This document shows positions 9,611 to 19,700 of a DNA stretch of 64,000 nt, in pieces. A program made the position numbers and the translations under genes. The DNA is from Bacteroidales bacterium (GTDB lineage: Bacteria > Bacteroidota > Bacteroidia > Bacteroidales > VadinHA17), in assembly GCA_003142255.1 (NCBI GenBank), contig PLLO01000019.1, positions 80,971 through 144,970 of the forward strand, given 5' to 3'. Below the pieces are notes generated by a model that did not search any database, had not been told where the DNA came from, and saw only the letters and a program-made list of their open reading frames with translations. The first letter of the stretch is position 1; each line of letters begins with the position of its first letter.

Positions 9611-10132
9611 ATGAGAAGTTTAAAGTATCCCGTATTAATCCTTTTGGCGCTGATGTCCGGTTCATGCCATAAAATAATTCAGCTGCCCGACACTCCGTAC
9701 ATTAAGTTTACCAGCTTTGCCGTCTTTGATACAACCGATATTCTTGGAAACGACTGCAAGGGGGGCAGGCTGAAATTCTATTTTGAAGATGGCAACGGCG
9801 ACCTTGGCCTTAATGCTGCCGAATCAGGAGTAACGGATACCACAAATCTTTTCTTAACCCTTTACAGGAAAACCAGCGGCATTATGACAGAGGTTCCTGA
9901 TAATGACCTTATGAAGCCATCGGGTTACAGGATCCCCTATATGGAGAGAACAGGACAGAATAAAATATTGAAGGGGACGATAGCGGTTACATTCTTTTAT
10001 GAGTTTTATACTATCGCCGACAGTGATACTTTCAAGTACAGGTTCTATATTAAAGACAGGGCTGATAATTATAGCGATACAGTGTATACCAGTGAGATCC
10101 CACTTTCAGTGAATAATGTTTATACGAAATAA
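9611..10132 (+). CDS. Small lipoprotein of unknown function
   Basis: A 173-residue protein with a lipoprotein signal (MRSLKYPVLILLALMSGSC, lipidated Cys19) and a mature domain predicted to be mainly beta, with the Asp/Gly-rich segment FYFEDGNGDLGLNAAESG. I recognise it only as the kind of small lipoprotein often found after der in Bacteroidota; no function can be given. It lies 50 bases after der on the same strand and its stop is only 4 bases from the stop of the convergent SpoIIE gene, leaving no room for a terminator. Confidence 0.8.
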   Translation: MRSLKYPVLILLALMSGSCHKIIQLPDTPYIKFTSFAVFDTTDILGNDCKGGRLKFYFEDGNGDLGLNAAESGVTDTTNLFLTLYRKTSGIMTEVPDNDLMKPSGYRIPYMERTGQNKILKGTIAVTFFYEFYTIADSDTFKYRFYIKDRADNYSDTVYTSEIPLSVNNVYTK

Positions 10133-10136
10133 AAGA

Positions 10137-13100
10137 TCACAGCCTGATCCCTATCAGCATAACATCGTCGACCTGGTCGTGGTTTCCCTTCCATTCATCA
10201 TAGAACTTAGTGATAACTTCCTTCTGACCAGACATATTCAGATTTGAAACATCCTCGATAAGCTTCTTAAGCCTGCCGATCTTCATTTTCTTGCCATCTG
10301 TCCCGCCGAACTGGTCGGGGAGCCCATCAGAAAACATGTAGATCGTATCTCCGGCATTAAGATAGTACTCCTGGTCGTCGAAATACTTCTCAATGACTGA
10401 TTCACCGCCAACCGATGACCTGTTACCTTTTATATAATATGGCTCATTGTCCATTACAAGGATAACCGGGCGCATCGCCGATGCAAATTGTATATGCCTT
10501 GTTTTCGCATTGATCTCGCAAATGACAACGTCCATTCCATCGTTCGATACTCCAAGTTCAACATTCTGGTTAAGGGTCGAGAATATTTGCTTGTCAAGCC
10601 GTGTGAGTATCTCCGAGGGTTTATAAACATGCTGCCTCGTAACAATATCCTGCAGAAGGGTTGATCCGATCATTGACATGAAGGCACCTGGGACTCCATG
10701 GCCCGTTGAATCGGCGCACACCAGCATGAACCTGTCGTCGTCGATCTTATCGAACCAATAGAAGTCGCCGCTTACAATGTCGCGCGGACGAAAGAAAAGA
10801 AAGGCATCTGAGAAAGTCTCCTGCACCCTGCTGAAATCAGGCAGGATGCTGGTTTGGATCCTTTTAGCATAATTTATGCTGTCGGTAATCTCTATATTCT
10901 GCAGTTCGATCTCTCCCTTTTGCTTAAGAACAATACTGGTACGCGCATCAAGTTCATTTTCAAGGTATTCCTGAACTTTTTTCTGCTCTTTTTCTCTCTG
11001 TTTTAGAATAAGAAGGAACCCTCCGGCAATAAGTGCAAAGACCGACAGTATAAACCCCAATGTTTTCACAAGTGGCTTTTTTATGGCAATATCAAACGAA
11101 ACCTGAGCAGAATCGGACAGTCCTTCATCATTAAATGATTTCAGATTAAACTTGTATTTACCGTAGCTAAGGTGATATATCGCTTCCCGCGAGGTCGAAG
11201 CTTTTGTCCAATCATCTTCATAATTATCAAGCCTGGTCTGGTAATAAACCTTTTCAGGATCCCGGAAATTAATGCCGGTGTAGCCTACTGTAATATAGTA
11301 TCTCTTACTGTATGGCAGAGAGAAGGATGATTTATATGGATATACTATATCATTTATAGTGACATAATTGACGTTATTAATCGGAGCCTGGATCACTTTC
11401 TTATCCTTTGACCTGTCATAAAAAATTACTCCTTCAGTCGTTCCGATAAAAATATTGCCATCGGGTGACTGGTACATTCCGTCCGGGTTGCAAACGCCAC
11501 TTTTAGCAAAATCCGTATTGAAAGTCTTAATTATTCCACGGTCGCGGTAGTAAACGGAAAAACCTCTTTCGTGGCCTATCCAGATAGCATTATATTTATC
11601 GGCAAGGATGCTGTAACAATAATCCGATAAGAGCAAATCGGCACGGCTTAATGAAGCCAGCGAGTCGCCGGAAAATTTAAAAATGCCATTCCCATATGTT
11701 GCTGCCCATAAAGAGCCATCGTCCCCCTCCGTCATTGATAATATCTCATTCATTCTTGTGCCGAGCATAACTGCTTTCCCGGCAATAATTCCTGCTTCAG
11801 GGTCTATGAGGTAAAGGCGGTCTGTTTTGGTTGCAACGGCAGCCTTTCCGGATGAGGTCAGACATAAATGGTTTATACTGTTGTGGGGAAGTCCATTGTC
11901 GATATTGTAAGTAGTATCGACCTTTCGGGTACTCCTGTCAATCAAAACAACTCCGTTCAAAGTTCCCAGCCAGATGTGTTTATTATCAACTTCAACGTCC
12001 TGAATATAATCCTCGCCGGAGTTTCCTGATCTGAAATATGGCTGAATATTCCCGGAACCTGTTCTGAGATATAACCCGGCGCCCTTTGTTCCTATCCAGA
12101 CATTATCCTCATTTTCGACATAATAGGATGCAACCTCAGTGTTCCCGGTTCTCTTTAAGATGTCTGTATATGACTTGGCTTTATTTTTGGTGAAATCAAA
12201 AAGATAGAAGCCGGCAGGTGTTCCAAGGAAATAATCGGTCACGAACTTGTTTACATAAATAATGTTGTTAGTGACTGCTGTGGTTCCGGGAGAAAAGAAG
12301 CTGAATGCTACCGAGTTGAGCATAGAAAGACCGTCGCCGAATAATCCGATCCAGTAATTGCCTTCATTGTCCTGGTAAACAAGCCTAATATTATTACCGG
12401 GAAGTCCTGATTTCTTATTAATAAAACTCTCAGATATAACGGACTCGCCATTTTCATCAAGCTTTAAGTTAAGTACTCCGTAATCATTGGTAGAAATCCA
12501 GTAGTAATTTTCAGAATCTTTGAAAATTGATTTTATGTATAGTTTTCCCAGCTCTTTGTTATTATCGAAATGTGAAAGAGTATTTTTACCGGGAGCAATT
12601 TCAAGCCTGTATAAACCTGTACCATCAGTTCCAATAAGATAAATGTCTTTATCATTTATCTTATTAATAGCAAGTACGTTTGAGTAATTAAATCCCTCAA
12701 TTGAGTTTTTGATGCTGATAGCTTTGTCGCTAATGCTGCAAACCTTTATATCATTCTGTGTACCAAGAAGAAGATCGCCGGTTCGGGAAAAGCATGCAGA
12801 GAATACAACGAAGTCCTTGTCAAGAGGGTATATGCTTATTTCGTCAGGCTTAGATGGGTTTACCTTATAAATATGTTCACCCTGAGGAATGATATAAATG
12901 AAATTATCGGGCCCGCTGATAATTGTGCTTATACTCTTTTCGTTCTGAATGGGAAGGGGTTTAAGCTCGTCATTCTGCAAATAAAATATTGATCCGTCAC
13001 TACAGCCAAACCAGAGAGTTCCATTAGTATCTTTCAATTCGGAAGTAGGATAGCGCTGAGCCGAGTCAGGGAATTCTACATTATAAAAGTCAATCCCGTC

Positions 13101-13301
13101 AAATTTCGACAGTCCATTTCCTGTTCCGATCCAGAGGTAACCGTTATTCCCCTGGATAAGGGAATAAATAAAACCATCTGGAATTTTGCTGTCAGTGCCA
13201 TAATTCTTAAACCTAAGGGTTTGCCCGTTCAGGATTCCCGAAACAAGTAAAAGACATACTGTTATGCCTGTAGATATTCTCTGGTTTAATTTGTTCACCA
13301 T
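10137..13301 (-). CDS. Two-component-propeller sensor fused to a SpoIIE (PP2C) phosphatase
   Basis: A 1,054-residue membrane sensor. After a signal peptide (residues 1 to about 26) come many beta-propeller repeats of the regulator-propeller type (NNGYLWIGTGNGLSKFDG, NEGNYWIGLFGDGLSMLN and similar), a Y_Y_Y domain (about 665-735), one transmembrane helix (about 742-765), a coiled coil, and a cytoplasmic SpoIIE phosphatase. The phosphatase shows IVSGDFYWFDK, CADSTGHGVPGAFMSM and FSDGLPDQFGG, with the metal-binding Asp and Gly residues present. Proteins of this build usually dephosphorylate an anti-sigma-factor antagonist or similar target. It is the last gene of the adhesin/PorP operon, 13 bases after the secreted protein gene. 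No partner switch kinase or antagonist gene is visible nearby. Confidence 0.9.
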   Translation of the reverse strand: MVNKLNQRISTGITVCLLLVSGILNGQTLRFKNYGTDSKIPDGFIYSLIQGNNGYLWIGTGNGLSKFDGIDFYNVEFPDSAQRYPTSELKDTNGTLWFGCSDGSIFYLQNDELKPLPIQNEKSISTIISGPDNFIYIIPQGEHIYKVNPSKPDEISIYPLDKDFVVFSACFSRTGDLLLGTQNDIKVCSISDKAISIKNSIEGFNYSNVLAINKINDKDIYLIGTDGTGLYRLEIAPGKNTLSHFDNNKELGKLYIKSIFKDSENYYWISTNDYGVLNLKLDENGESVISESFINKKSGLPGNNIRLVYQDNEGNYWIGLFGDGLSMLNSVAFSFFSPGTTAVTNNIIYVNKFVTDYFLGTPAGFYLFDFTKNKAKSYTDILKRTGNTEVASYYVENEDNVWIGTKGAGLYLRTGSGNIQPYFRSGNSGEDYIQDVEVDNKHIWLGTLNGVVLIDRSTRKVDTTYNIDNGLPHNSINHLCLTSSGKAAVATKTDRLYLIDPEAGIIAGKAVMLGTRMNEILSMTEGDDGSLWAATYGNGIFKFSGDSLASLSRADLLLSDYCYSILADKYNAIWIGHERGFSVYYRDRGIIKTFNTDFAKSGVCNPDGMYQSPDGNIFIGTTEGVIFYDRSKDKKVIQAPINNVNYVTINDIVYPYKSSFSLPYSKRYYITVGYTGINFRDPEKVYYQTRLDNYEDDWTKASTSREAIYHLSYGKYKFNLKSFNDEGLSDSAQVSFDIAIKKPLVKTLGFILSVFALIAGGFLLILKQREKEQKKVQEYLENELDARTSIVLKQKGEIELQNIEITDSINYAKRIQTSILPDFSRVQETFSDAFLFFRPRDIVSGDFYWFDKIDDDRFMLVCADSTGHGVPGAFMSMIGSTLLQDIVTRQHVYKPSEILTRLDKQIFSTLNQNVELGVSNDGMDVVICEINAKTRHIQFASAMRPVILVMDNEPYYIKGNRSSVGGESVIEKYFDDQEYYLNAGDTIYMFSDGLPDQFGGTDGKKMKIGRLKKLIEDVSNLNMSGQKEVITKFYDEWKGNHDQVDDVMLIGIRL

Positions 13302-13314
13302 GGTAACAAATTAG

Positions 13315-14316
13315 CTATTTAGGCTTTGGCACAGGTATTACCCTGATTATAGCCTGGTAAACAGGTATCCCTCCAATGGGAGATGGGAAAAATTTCAGTG
13401 CATCGCCACGCTGGTTCTCAGTTCTGATGACCACGTTGTTATTCTTTACGAGTTCTCCCTGCTTCTTATGAAACTGAAAATCGAGTGAAGATCCTATCTC
13501 CTGGGGTTCAATCGGAATCCTTGATTCTTCCCAATTATCCTGACCGGAAACTGTCTGATCAATTCCTTGTTTGTATTTCGAAACAACAAGTATATGGCCA
13601 TCGTTGTCCCAGTCAAAATTATGTTGTTTTACATAGATAACGCCTGTATCAATATACGGATAAATATGTGACACACTCCTGAAATCATTCCACATCCTGA
13701 AAGTGTACTTATAGGTATAAACATTCCCTCCTTCGACCGGAAGATTATTATTAGGATCACGGCTCATAAAATACCTGTAAAGGTTCCCGTCGTCGCCGCT
13801 TATCCCTTCGCAGACAACTTTAAATATGTAACCCCATTTAGGATTATAATCGCCTGAAGTCGGATTGAAAGGTCCAAAAGTGTACCACTTATTGTCATAT
13901 TTGGCTTCTCCGCCAAAGATCTTTGAAGCAAGAAGATTCCCGCCTTTGTAGTTCCTGCCTTTTTCGATTCCGCGTGAATCTTCATTTTTATCGGGGTCTA
14001 CTCCTTTTCCACCATATATAGAATAAAGACATTTAGTGTTGAATTCTCCCTGTATTTCATCGTTCTCGCCGCCGGTATCAGGATCAAAAACCCTTATATA
14101 AAACTGTTTCGTGTATTCCTTTGGAACCGTAAAGAACCAGACTGAATAAAAATCAGCGTCTCCCCATGAAGTCAATCCCTGTTTACCAAAAGTGCAAAGA
14201 AAAGGAATATTTTCATCCTTGCCAGGAACCGGTTGCCCGTTCGAGTCTGGCAGGACCATGAATCCGATCAGCAACATGAAGAGATACTTAATATATATGG
14301 CTTTGTTCAATCTCAT
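13315..14316 (-). CDS. Secreted protein of unknown function in the PorP/adhesin operon
   Basis: A 333-residue protein with an N-terminal signal (IKYLFMLLIGFMVLPDSNGQ) and no other membrane segment. The mature part is rich in aromatic residues, Asp, Gly and Asn, and looks beta-rich (FYIRVFDPDTGGENDEIQG, FDWDNDGHILVVSK). No known domain was recognised, and there is no type IX sorting domain at its C-terminus, which ends VIPVPKPK. It lies 29 bases after the PD40/PKD gene and 13 bases before the SpoIIE sensor gene, so it probably acts with them at the cell surface. Confidence 0.8.
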   Translation of the reverse strand: MRLNKAIYIKYLFMLLIGFMVLPDSNGQPVPGKDENIPFLCTFGKQGLTSWGDADFYSVWFFTVPKEYTKQFYIRVFDPDTGGENDEIQGEFNTKCLYSIYGGKGVDPDKNEDSRGIEKGRNYKGGNLLASKIFGGEAKYDNKWYTFGPFNPTSGDYNPKWGYIFKVVCEGISGDDGNLYRYFMSRDPNNNLPVEGGNVYTYKYTFRMWNDFRSVSHIYPYIDTGVIYVKQHNFDWDNDGHILVVSKYKQGIDQTVSGQDNWEESRIPIEPQEIGSSLDFQFHKKQGELVKNNNVVIRTENQRGDALKFFPSPIGGIPVYQAIIRVIPVPKPK

Positions 14317-14345
14317 TTAAGATTCTAAGTTACTCATTTTCATTT

Positions 14346-15779
14346 TCAGGGTTGCCCCCCGACAATAATATTTTTACATACACACGCTTCTCTTGTCACT
14401 CCTCCCGGCTCTGCATCGGCTGTAACGATAAGCTGAATGTTATACATTCCGGGCTTTGTAAATACCTTATCAACTTCCTTGCCAACCATTACTGATTCAT
14501 CGCCGAAATTCCAGTAATACCTCGAAATATTCCATCCCGGAAGGTTTGTGCTGTCGGCGCTGAATTTCAGTTTCTGGTCCGAAAGAGCCTTATCAGGCCC
14601 TGTTATGTAAGGTTGTTCCACATTTTTAATTTCGAGGTTATAGGTCTTTTCATTGTACATAACCTCTTTGGTGATAAGATTCACTACATCGAGCTGAACC
14701 AGGTAAGATCCCGGTCCAGGATAGCAGTGAATAACGCTGGGTCCTATTCCTTTTGATCCGTCTCCCATCTTCCACTCATAACGGAACGGAAGAGTATCAA
14801 ACTTTACTGCGTTCTCTTCGATAAGCTGATAGCAGTAATTATTCTCGACCAGTGTGTCACATGAAGCTTTTCTTATTATAGTTGAGGATACCTGATAAAT
14901 ATCATCGCTGTGCAGGCGGTTGGACGAGAAATATCCGGTCTGCATATTATCGTCCACAACAAATGCAAAATCATCAGATGAGGAGTTGATCGGATCAGGC
15001 ATTGCAACCGGAGCTTCCCACGTGCCAAAGCTAAGTGTCGTACTGTACACATCGAGCTTCCCTTTGCCACCAGGACGATTTGAAGAAAAATAGAGTCTGC
15101 CAGAAGGGTGCATGAATGGATAATCTTCTGCCGAAGATGAATTCACATTAGGTCCGAGGTTCCTGGGTGTATCCCATTTACCGTTGATCCATTCACAATA
15201 ATAAAGATCTGACCCTCCCTGTCCTCCGGGCATGTTTGATGCAAAAAACAGGTATCTTCCGTCGAGGCTTATTGAAGGCTGTCCCACATCGTACTGTTGA
15301 TTATTATAAGGGAAAGAAAGTATGGGACCAAGAGAGTTACCTGTTTTCTCGGCAATGAATATACCGCTGTGATTTTTGAAACTTCTCTTTTTTGCAGCTT
15401 TCCCTGTCTCAACTTCACTGGTAAAATAAACAGTTTTGCCGTCCGGCGCAATACATAATGGTCCGTTATTGAAAAGGTTGGTCCTTTCACTCTTCAATTC
15501 ATCCGGCTTTATCCAGTTTGAACTATCCTTCCGGATTGCAATATAAATATTATAAATACGCCTGCCTTCGAATGAGGTACGATCTTTTAATCCACTGAAT
15601 CTCCGATCGGAACAGAACATGATCCCGTCCTTTACAATTACCGGGGATATTTCATTGAAGAAACCGGAATTAAACGACATTTCTGTTACCTTGTACATTG
15701 AAGGCTGCTTCTCCTGAGCCATGCCAGGCATCGCCATAAGTATCAGAATGAATATAATATATAAATGCCTTCCCCTCAT
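14346..15779 (-). CDS. PD40 beta-propeller and PKD-domain protein (PorE-like, without OmpA domain)
   Basis: A 477-residue exported protein (signal MRGRHLYIIFILILMAMPGMAQ). Residues about 30-290 form WD40-like PD40 repeats (VKDGIMFCSDRRF, LDGRYLFFASNMPGGQGG, HPSGRLYFSSNRPGGKG). The C-terminal half holds two PKD-like domains (YEWKMGDGSKGIG and YYWNFGDESVMVG). Related proteins beside PorP/SprF genes often end in an OmpA peptidoglycan-binding domain; that domain is absent here. It starts 3 bases after the PorP/SprF gene, so the two are almost surely co-transcribed. Likely a periplasmic or outer-membrane accessory to the type IX substrate. Confidence 0.85.
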   Translation of the reverse strand: MRGRHLYIIFILILMAMPGMAQEKQPSMYKVTEMSFNSGFFNEISPVIVKDGIMFCSDRRFSGLKDRTSFEGRRIYNIYIAIRKDSSNWIKPDELKSERTNLFNNGPLCIAPDGKTVYFTSEVETGKAAKKRSFKNHSGIFIAEKTGNSLGPILSFPYNNQQYDVGQPSISLDGRYLFFASNMPGGQGGSDLYYCEWINGKWDTPRNLGPNVNSSSAEDYPFMHPSGRLYFSSNRPGGKGKLDVYSTTLSFGTWEAPVAMPDPINSSSDDFAFVVDDNMQTGYFSSNRLHSDDIYQVSSTIIRKASCDTLVENNYCYQLIEENAVKFDTLPFRYEWKMGDGSKGIGPSVIHCYPGPGSYLVQLDVVNLITKEVMYNEKTYNLEIKNVEQPYITGPDKALSDQKLKFSADSTNLPGWNISRYYWNFGDESVMVGKEVDKVFTKPGMYNIQLIVTADAEPGGVTREACVCKNIIVGGQP

Positions 15780-15782
15780 AAA

Positions 15783-16754
15783 TTAAAAATACCTTGGATT
15801 AGCTGCACTAATTTTTGAGCCGAATTCATATCTCAGGAAAACCTCTATGGATCCCTTCGAAAATGTTGCCATTCTGCCGGCGGGATAATCATATGAAACT
15901 CCGAACATTACCTGAGGTGTAGCCTGCACCTGAAGTATCCCTGCTGCAACCTGCTCAGTAGTTCTGTAAGACCCTCCGACCCAGAGTACATCGGCTATAA
16001 TGAAATTACCGTTAATATCGAGCTGATTTATATGCGATGAATTTCGAAGTGAATAATCCAGGAGTACGGATGGCTTGAACCTGAAATTCTGCGAAAAGGA
16101 AATAAGGCCACCTGCAGAAATAATCAGGTCATATTCACTGAATGAATGATAAGCCTGTGTCTTCCCGCTGCCAATATTTTTGTAAAACAGGAAGGATGGA
16201 ACAGAGACTCCTCCGAAAAACCTGTTACTGAAATAATATACTCCTGCACCTACATTGGGAAGAATATATGGTTTCTCATTACCCGTAAAAACGGGATCTC
16301 CTGGCTGGATGCCTTTAAGAATTGAATAATTGGTAGTCGACCTGTTAAATCCCGTTTTCAGTCCGAATGAGAGCTTCCCCTTTGCCAGCTTTATATGGTA
16401 TGCATATACAGCATATACACTCTGTGAGGATGTGACTCCGTAATCCATGAACTCGGCCATAAGCCCCAGGGCAACTTTGTTGTTTTTCATCAGTGAATGA
16501 AGGGAAACGGTGGTAAGCACCGGCCCATTCGGGATGCCAAGCCACTGGTTCCTCCTCGAAATGGCAACGCTTAATGCTTCACGCGATCCTGCATATGCTG
16601 GATTTATCATAAGCCCATTCTGCAGATACTGGCTGTAAACAGGATACCCAAGGGTTATTCTTGTCGAAGCCGAATCGGAACCTGATTGTCCGAAGGAAGC
16701 GCAACAGATAGAAATGAGTAATATTATTGAGATATATCGTCGTGTCCTCTTCAT
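15783..16754 (-). CDS. PorP/SprF family type IX secretion-associated outer membrane protein
   Basis: A 323-residue outer-membrane beta-barrel protein with a signal peptide (ISIILLISICCASFGQ). It shows the family hallmarks: the N-terminal SQYLQNGLMINPAYAG block, RRNQWLG with the following hydrophobic strand, and alternating beta strands through to the end (VFLRYEFG). In gliding Bacteroidota, SprF-like proteins are needed to export and anchor one specific large partner with a type-B C-terminal domain, usually encoded immediately upstream, which is the arrangement here (9-base gap). The cognate substrate is therefore probably the large repeat protein. Confidence 0.93.
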   Translation of the reverse strand: MKRTRRYISIILLISICCASFGQSGSDSASTRITLGYPVYSQYLQNGLMINPAYAGSREALSVAISRRNQWLGIPNGPVLTTVSLHSLMKNNKVALGLMAEFMDYGVTSSQSVYAVYAYHIKLAKGKLSFGLKTGFNRSTTNYSILKGIQPGDPVFTGNEKPYILPNVGAGVYYFSNRFFGGVSVPSFLFYKNIGSGKTQAYHSFSEYDLIISAGGLISFSQNFRFKPSVLLDYSLRNSSHINQLDINGNFIIADVLWVGGSYRTTEQVAAGILQVQATPQVMFGVSYDYPAGRMATFSKGSIEVFLRYEFGSKISAANPRYF

Positions 16755-16763
16755 CCTTTGCTT

Positions 16764-19700
16764 CTATTGTCTCTTGAGAATTACAAACCCGCTTACTTTA
16801 GCAACATGACCTGTTTTTTTAGAGGTAACATTAAGTAAATAATAATATGTGCCCTCTGGGAGCAAAGCTCCCTTCGAATCTTTTCCGGTCCAGTCCGTCC
16901 ATATTCTGCCATTCCTGTTTGTAGTCGTAAAGACCAGTGTACCGGCACCATTTAAAATTTTCAGGTCCACATCCTGGATAGTCAGATCGAGACCAGTGAT
17001 CTTGAGAGCATTATTAAGAGTGTCCCCGTTGGGTGATATTCCTTCAGGAATTACCGGGTGAATGAAAACCAAAAGCAGTGTGTCCTCGAGAATGCATACC
17101 CCGTTCTTCACACTCCATTTATAAATATTGTTTCCGTTAGCAATATTTCTGACATAAGTTGAACTCGCTGTGTTGTCTTCAAAATCACCATTTCCTTCAA
17201 CAACGCTCCATTGGCCGGTTTCAAAGGCCAACAGCGGAGAGGCATTAACTTTGGTGATATTATCAAATAACATTTCCTTACCTGCCTTACCGGCATTTAC
17301 GGAATCAATGCGGTTATCGAAAATAATTTTAACGGAATCCTTGCTTGTACAGAGCCAGTTCGTCTCCTTCCAAAGGAACCAGCACGAAACACTCGCAGTT
17401 GAAAATGAAGAGTCTATTTTAACTAAAGTGGTTGGATTCGAAGCTGTTCCTGATAATACCTGTGTCGGGAAAGTCCATGACCCGGTTCCGAAGGTTGGTA
17501 TTGCAGCCATCTGGTAAACAGGCCCGCATACTTCATCATCCGGCCCGGCATTTGCAATGGGAGTATGGTATACATCAGCCTTCCGGGTTCCGGTAAGGGA
17601 AGTGGCCACGCAGCTATGATTATCCGTAACTGAGGCAAATGAATAATTAAAAGTTGCCATAGTCCCTGATACAGATGGAATACGGGAAATGATTGTATTT
17701 GAAGATGAGATGCCAGTTACAGTAACCTGAAGCGAATTTTCATTATAAACCACCGTCCAGTTTGGAGAGCCGGTAAGTATGATCCTTAATTTTACTGTCC
17801 CTCCGCTACATAATGAAGTATCGGCAATGGATGTAATTATCCCTGTCGGCAGAGCGTATATATCTATAGTAACTATATTCGAGGTATCGATGCAGCAATC
17901 GAACAAGCCTGATCTTGTTATCCGCCTGAACCATGTTTTTACTGTCAGGGCGGGTGGGGCATAACTCTGCTGGTTGCTGGTTCCCGTTGCTGTGGCCCAT
18001 GTTATTCCATCACTGCTCTGCTGCCATAACCATGTATATGTGCCGTTACCACCGGTTACTGCCACTGAAGTTGTAACAGGCAACGGAACTGTATTATAGC
18101 ATATGAAAGATTTGTCAACTGAAATGGTATTGCCCGAAATAGGAGGAAGAACTATGATCCTCATGCTGTTACTGAGAGAAGAGCACATTCCTGAAACAGC
18201 CTGCCTCCTGAACCATGTGGTTAGAGTAAGTGCCACCGGCTGATAATCTTTAAAGGTTCCGGCAACAGCAATGGCTGTATAATTGGTTCCATCGGTTGAA
18301 TATTCCCACAGGTAAGCATAACTCCCGGCAATGTCAGTGCCTCCCGTAGAAACCGAACCTTTTATTATACGTGGAATTGCGTTGAAGCAAACAGTGGTGT
18401 CAGGACCGGGACCAGAGAGAAATGCAGCAACATTATTTGTAACAGGTTTATGGACATTGATTACAATCTTATTGCTTTTATTTGTGCATTTCGATGAGTT
18501 GACTATTCTCCTGTACTGTACAGAATCGGTAAGGGCAGTTGGTGAGAAGGTTACGTTTGAAGTCGAGGTCAACCTGGTGGTCCAGGTGGCAGTTTTTGAA
18601 CTGTCCTGCCATAGATAAGCGTAATCATTCAGCTTGCCCCGTATAGGCAGCAGGCCGGTGAGAGCGATAGGAGTGCTGCCTGAACAAATGGTCTGATCTG
18701 CAGCAATAATGTTATTTTCTATTTTATGGTACCTGGTAAGATGAATCGGCACGCTCTTACTCATGCATGTAATATTTGGACCGGAGTATACAACTCTTCT
18801 GTAGTACCTGTCTTCTATTGAAATTGGGGTAAAATCCGATGTGTCAGCCGAATATGTGGTAGCGTTATTTGTTCCTATAGCAGGCAGGAAATTTATAGAT
18901 GACGATATGCTGTCCTGCCACTGGTATATATAACTCCCCGATCCTCCCCCTGTTGCGGAGGCATTAAGCAGATTGAACAACGATCCCTGGCATATTACCG
19001 AATCGGGTCTTGAAGTGACGTTGCCAGTGATTGATGGTAGAACAGTGATTTTAACCGTGGTACTGTTATCCACGCATCTGCCTGAGGTAACTATCCTTTT
19101 GTAATAGGTAGAATTTACCAGAGCAGAGGGATCATAATATGAGAGTGTCGATGTCCCGGAGGCATTGGTTGTCCATGTGGCATTATCGTTATTCGAAAAC
19201 CACTGGTATACATAATGTCCGTTCCCGTTTGAAGGACCGGAGTTCAGAGGCCTTAGCTTATGCGGGTCCTGGCCATAGCATATGGTTGTATCAGTTCCGA
19301 TGAGATTACCTGTAATTGCAGGCTGAACGATCATGTTTATCCATTTGCTGGTATCGGTAAGAAGTGTGATTTCATCTTTTACTATTCTTCTCACCCAGAA
19401 TGTATTTGCTTCAGTGGCCACAGGAGTATAGATTTTAGAAGTAGCACTCGGGATAATCGAAGGTGAGCCGGTAAGGCTGTACTTCTTCTGCCATGTGTAT
19501 GAATAACTGCCTGAGCCTCCTACAGGGTCAGTTCCTGATATCGGTGGAGGAACTACATTTGAGCATATTGAATCGGTCTGGTTAAGAGTAACCGATGATT
19601 TGATCGAATTAAAAAGAAACCCGTTGAGGAACGGTACGAAACTTGTCAGTGTTGCTCCTCCCGTGCCGACTGCTGCATCATGCCCTATACCAGATCTTGT

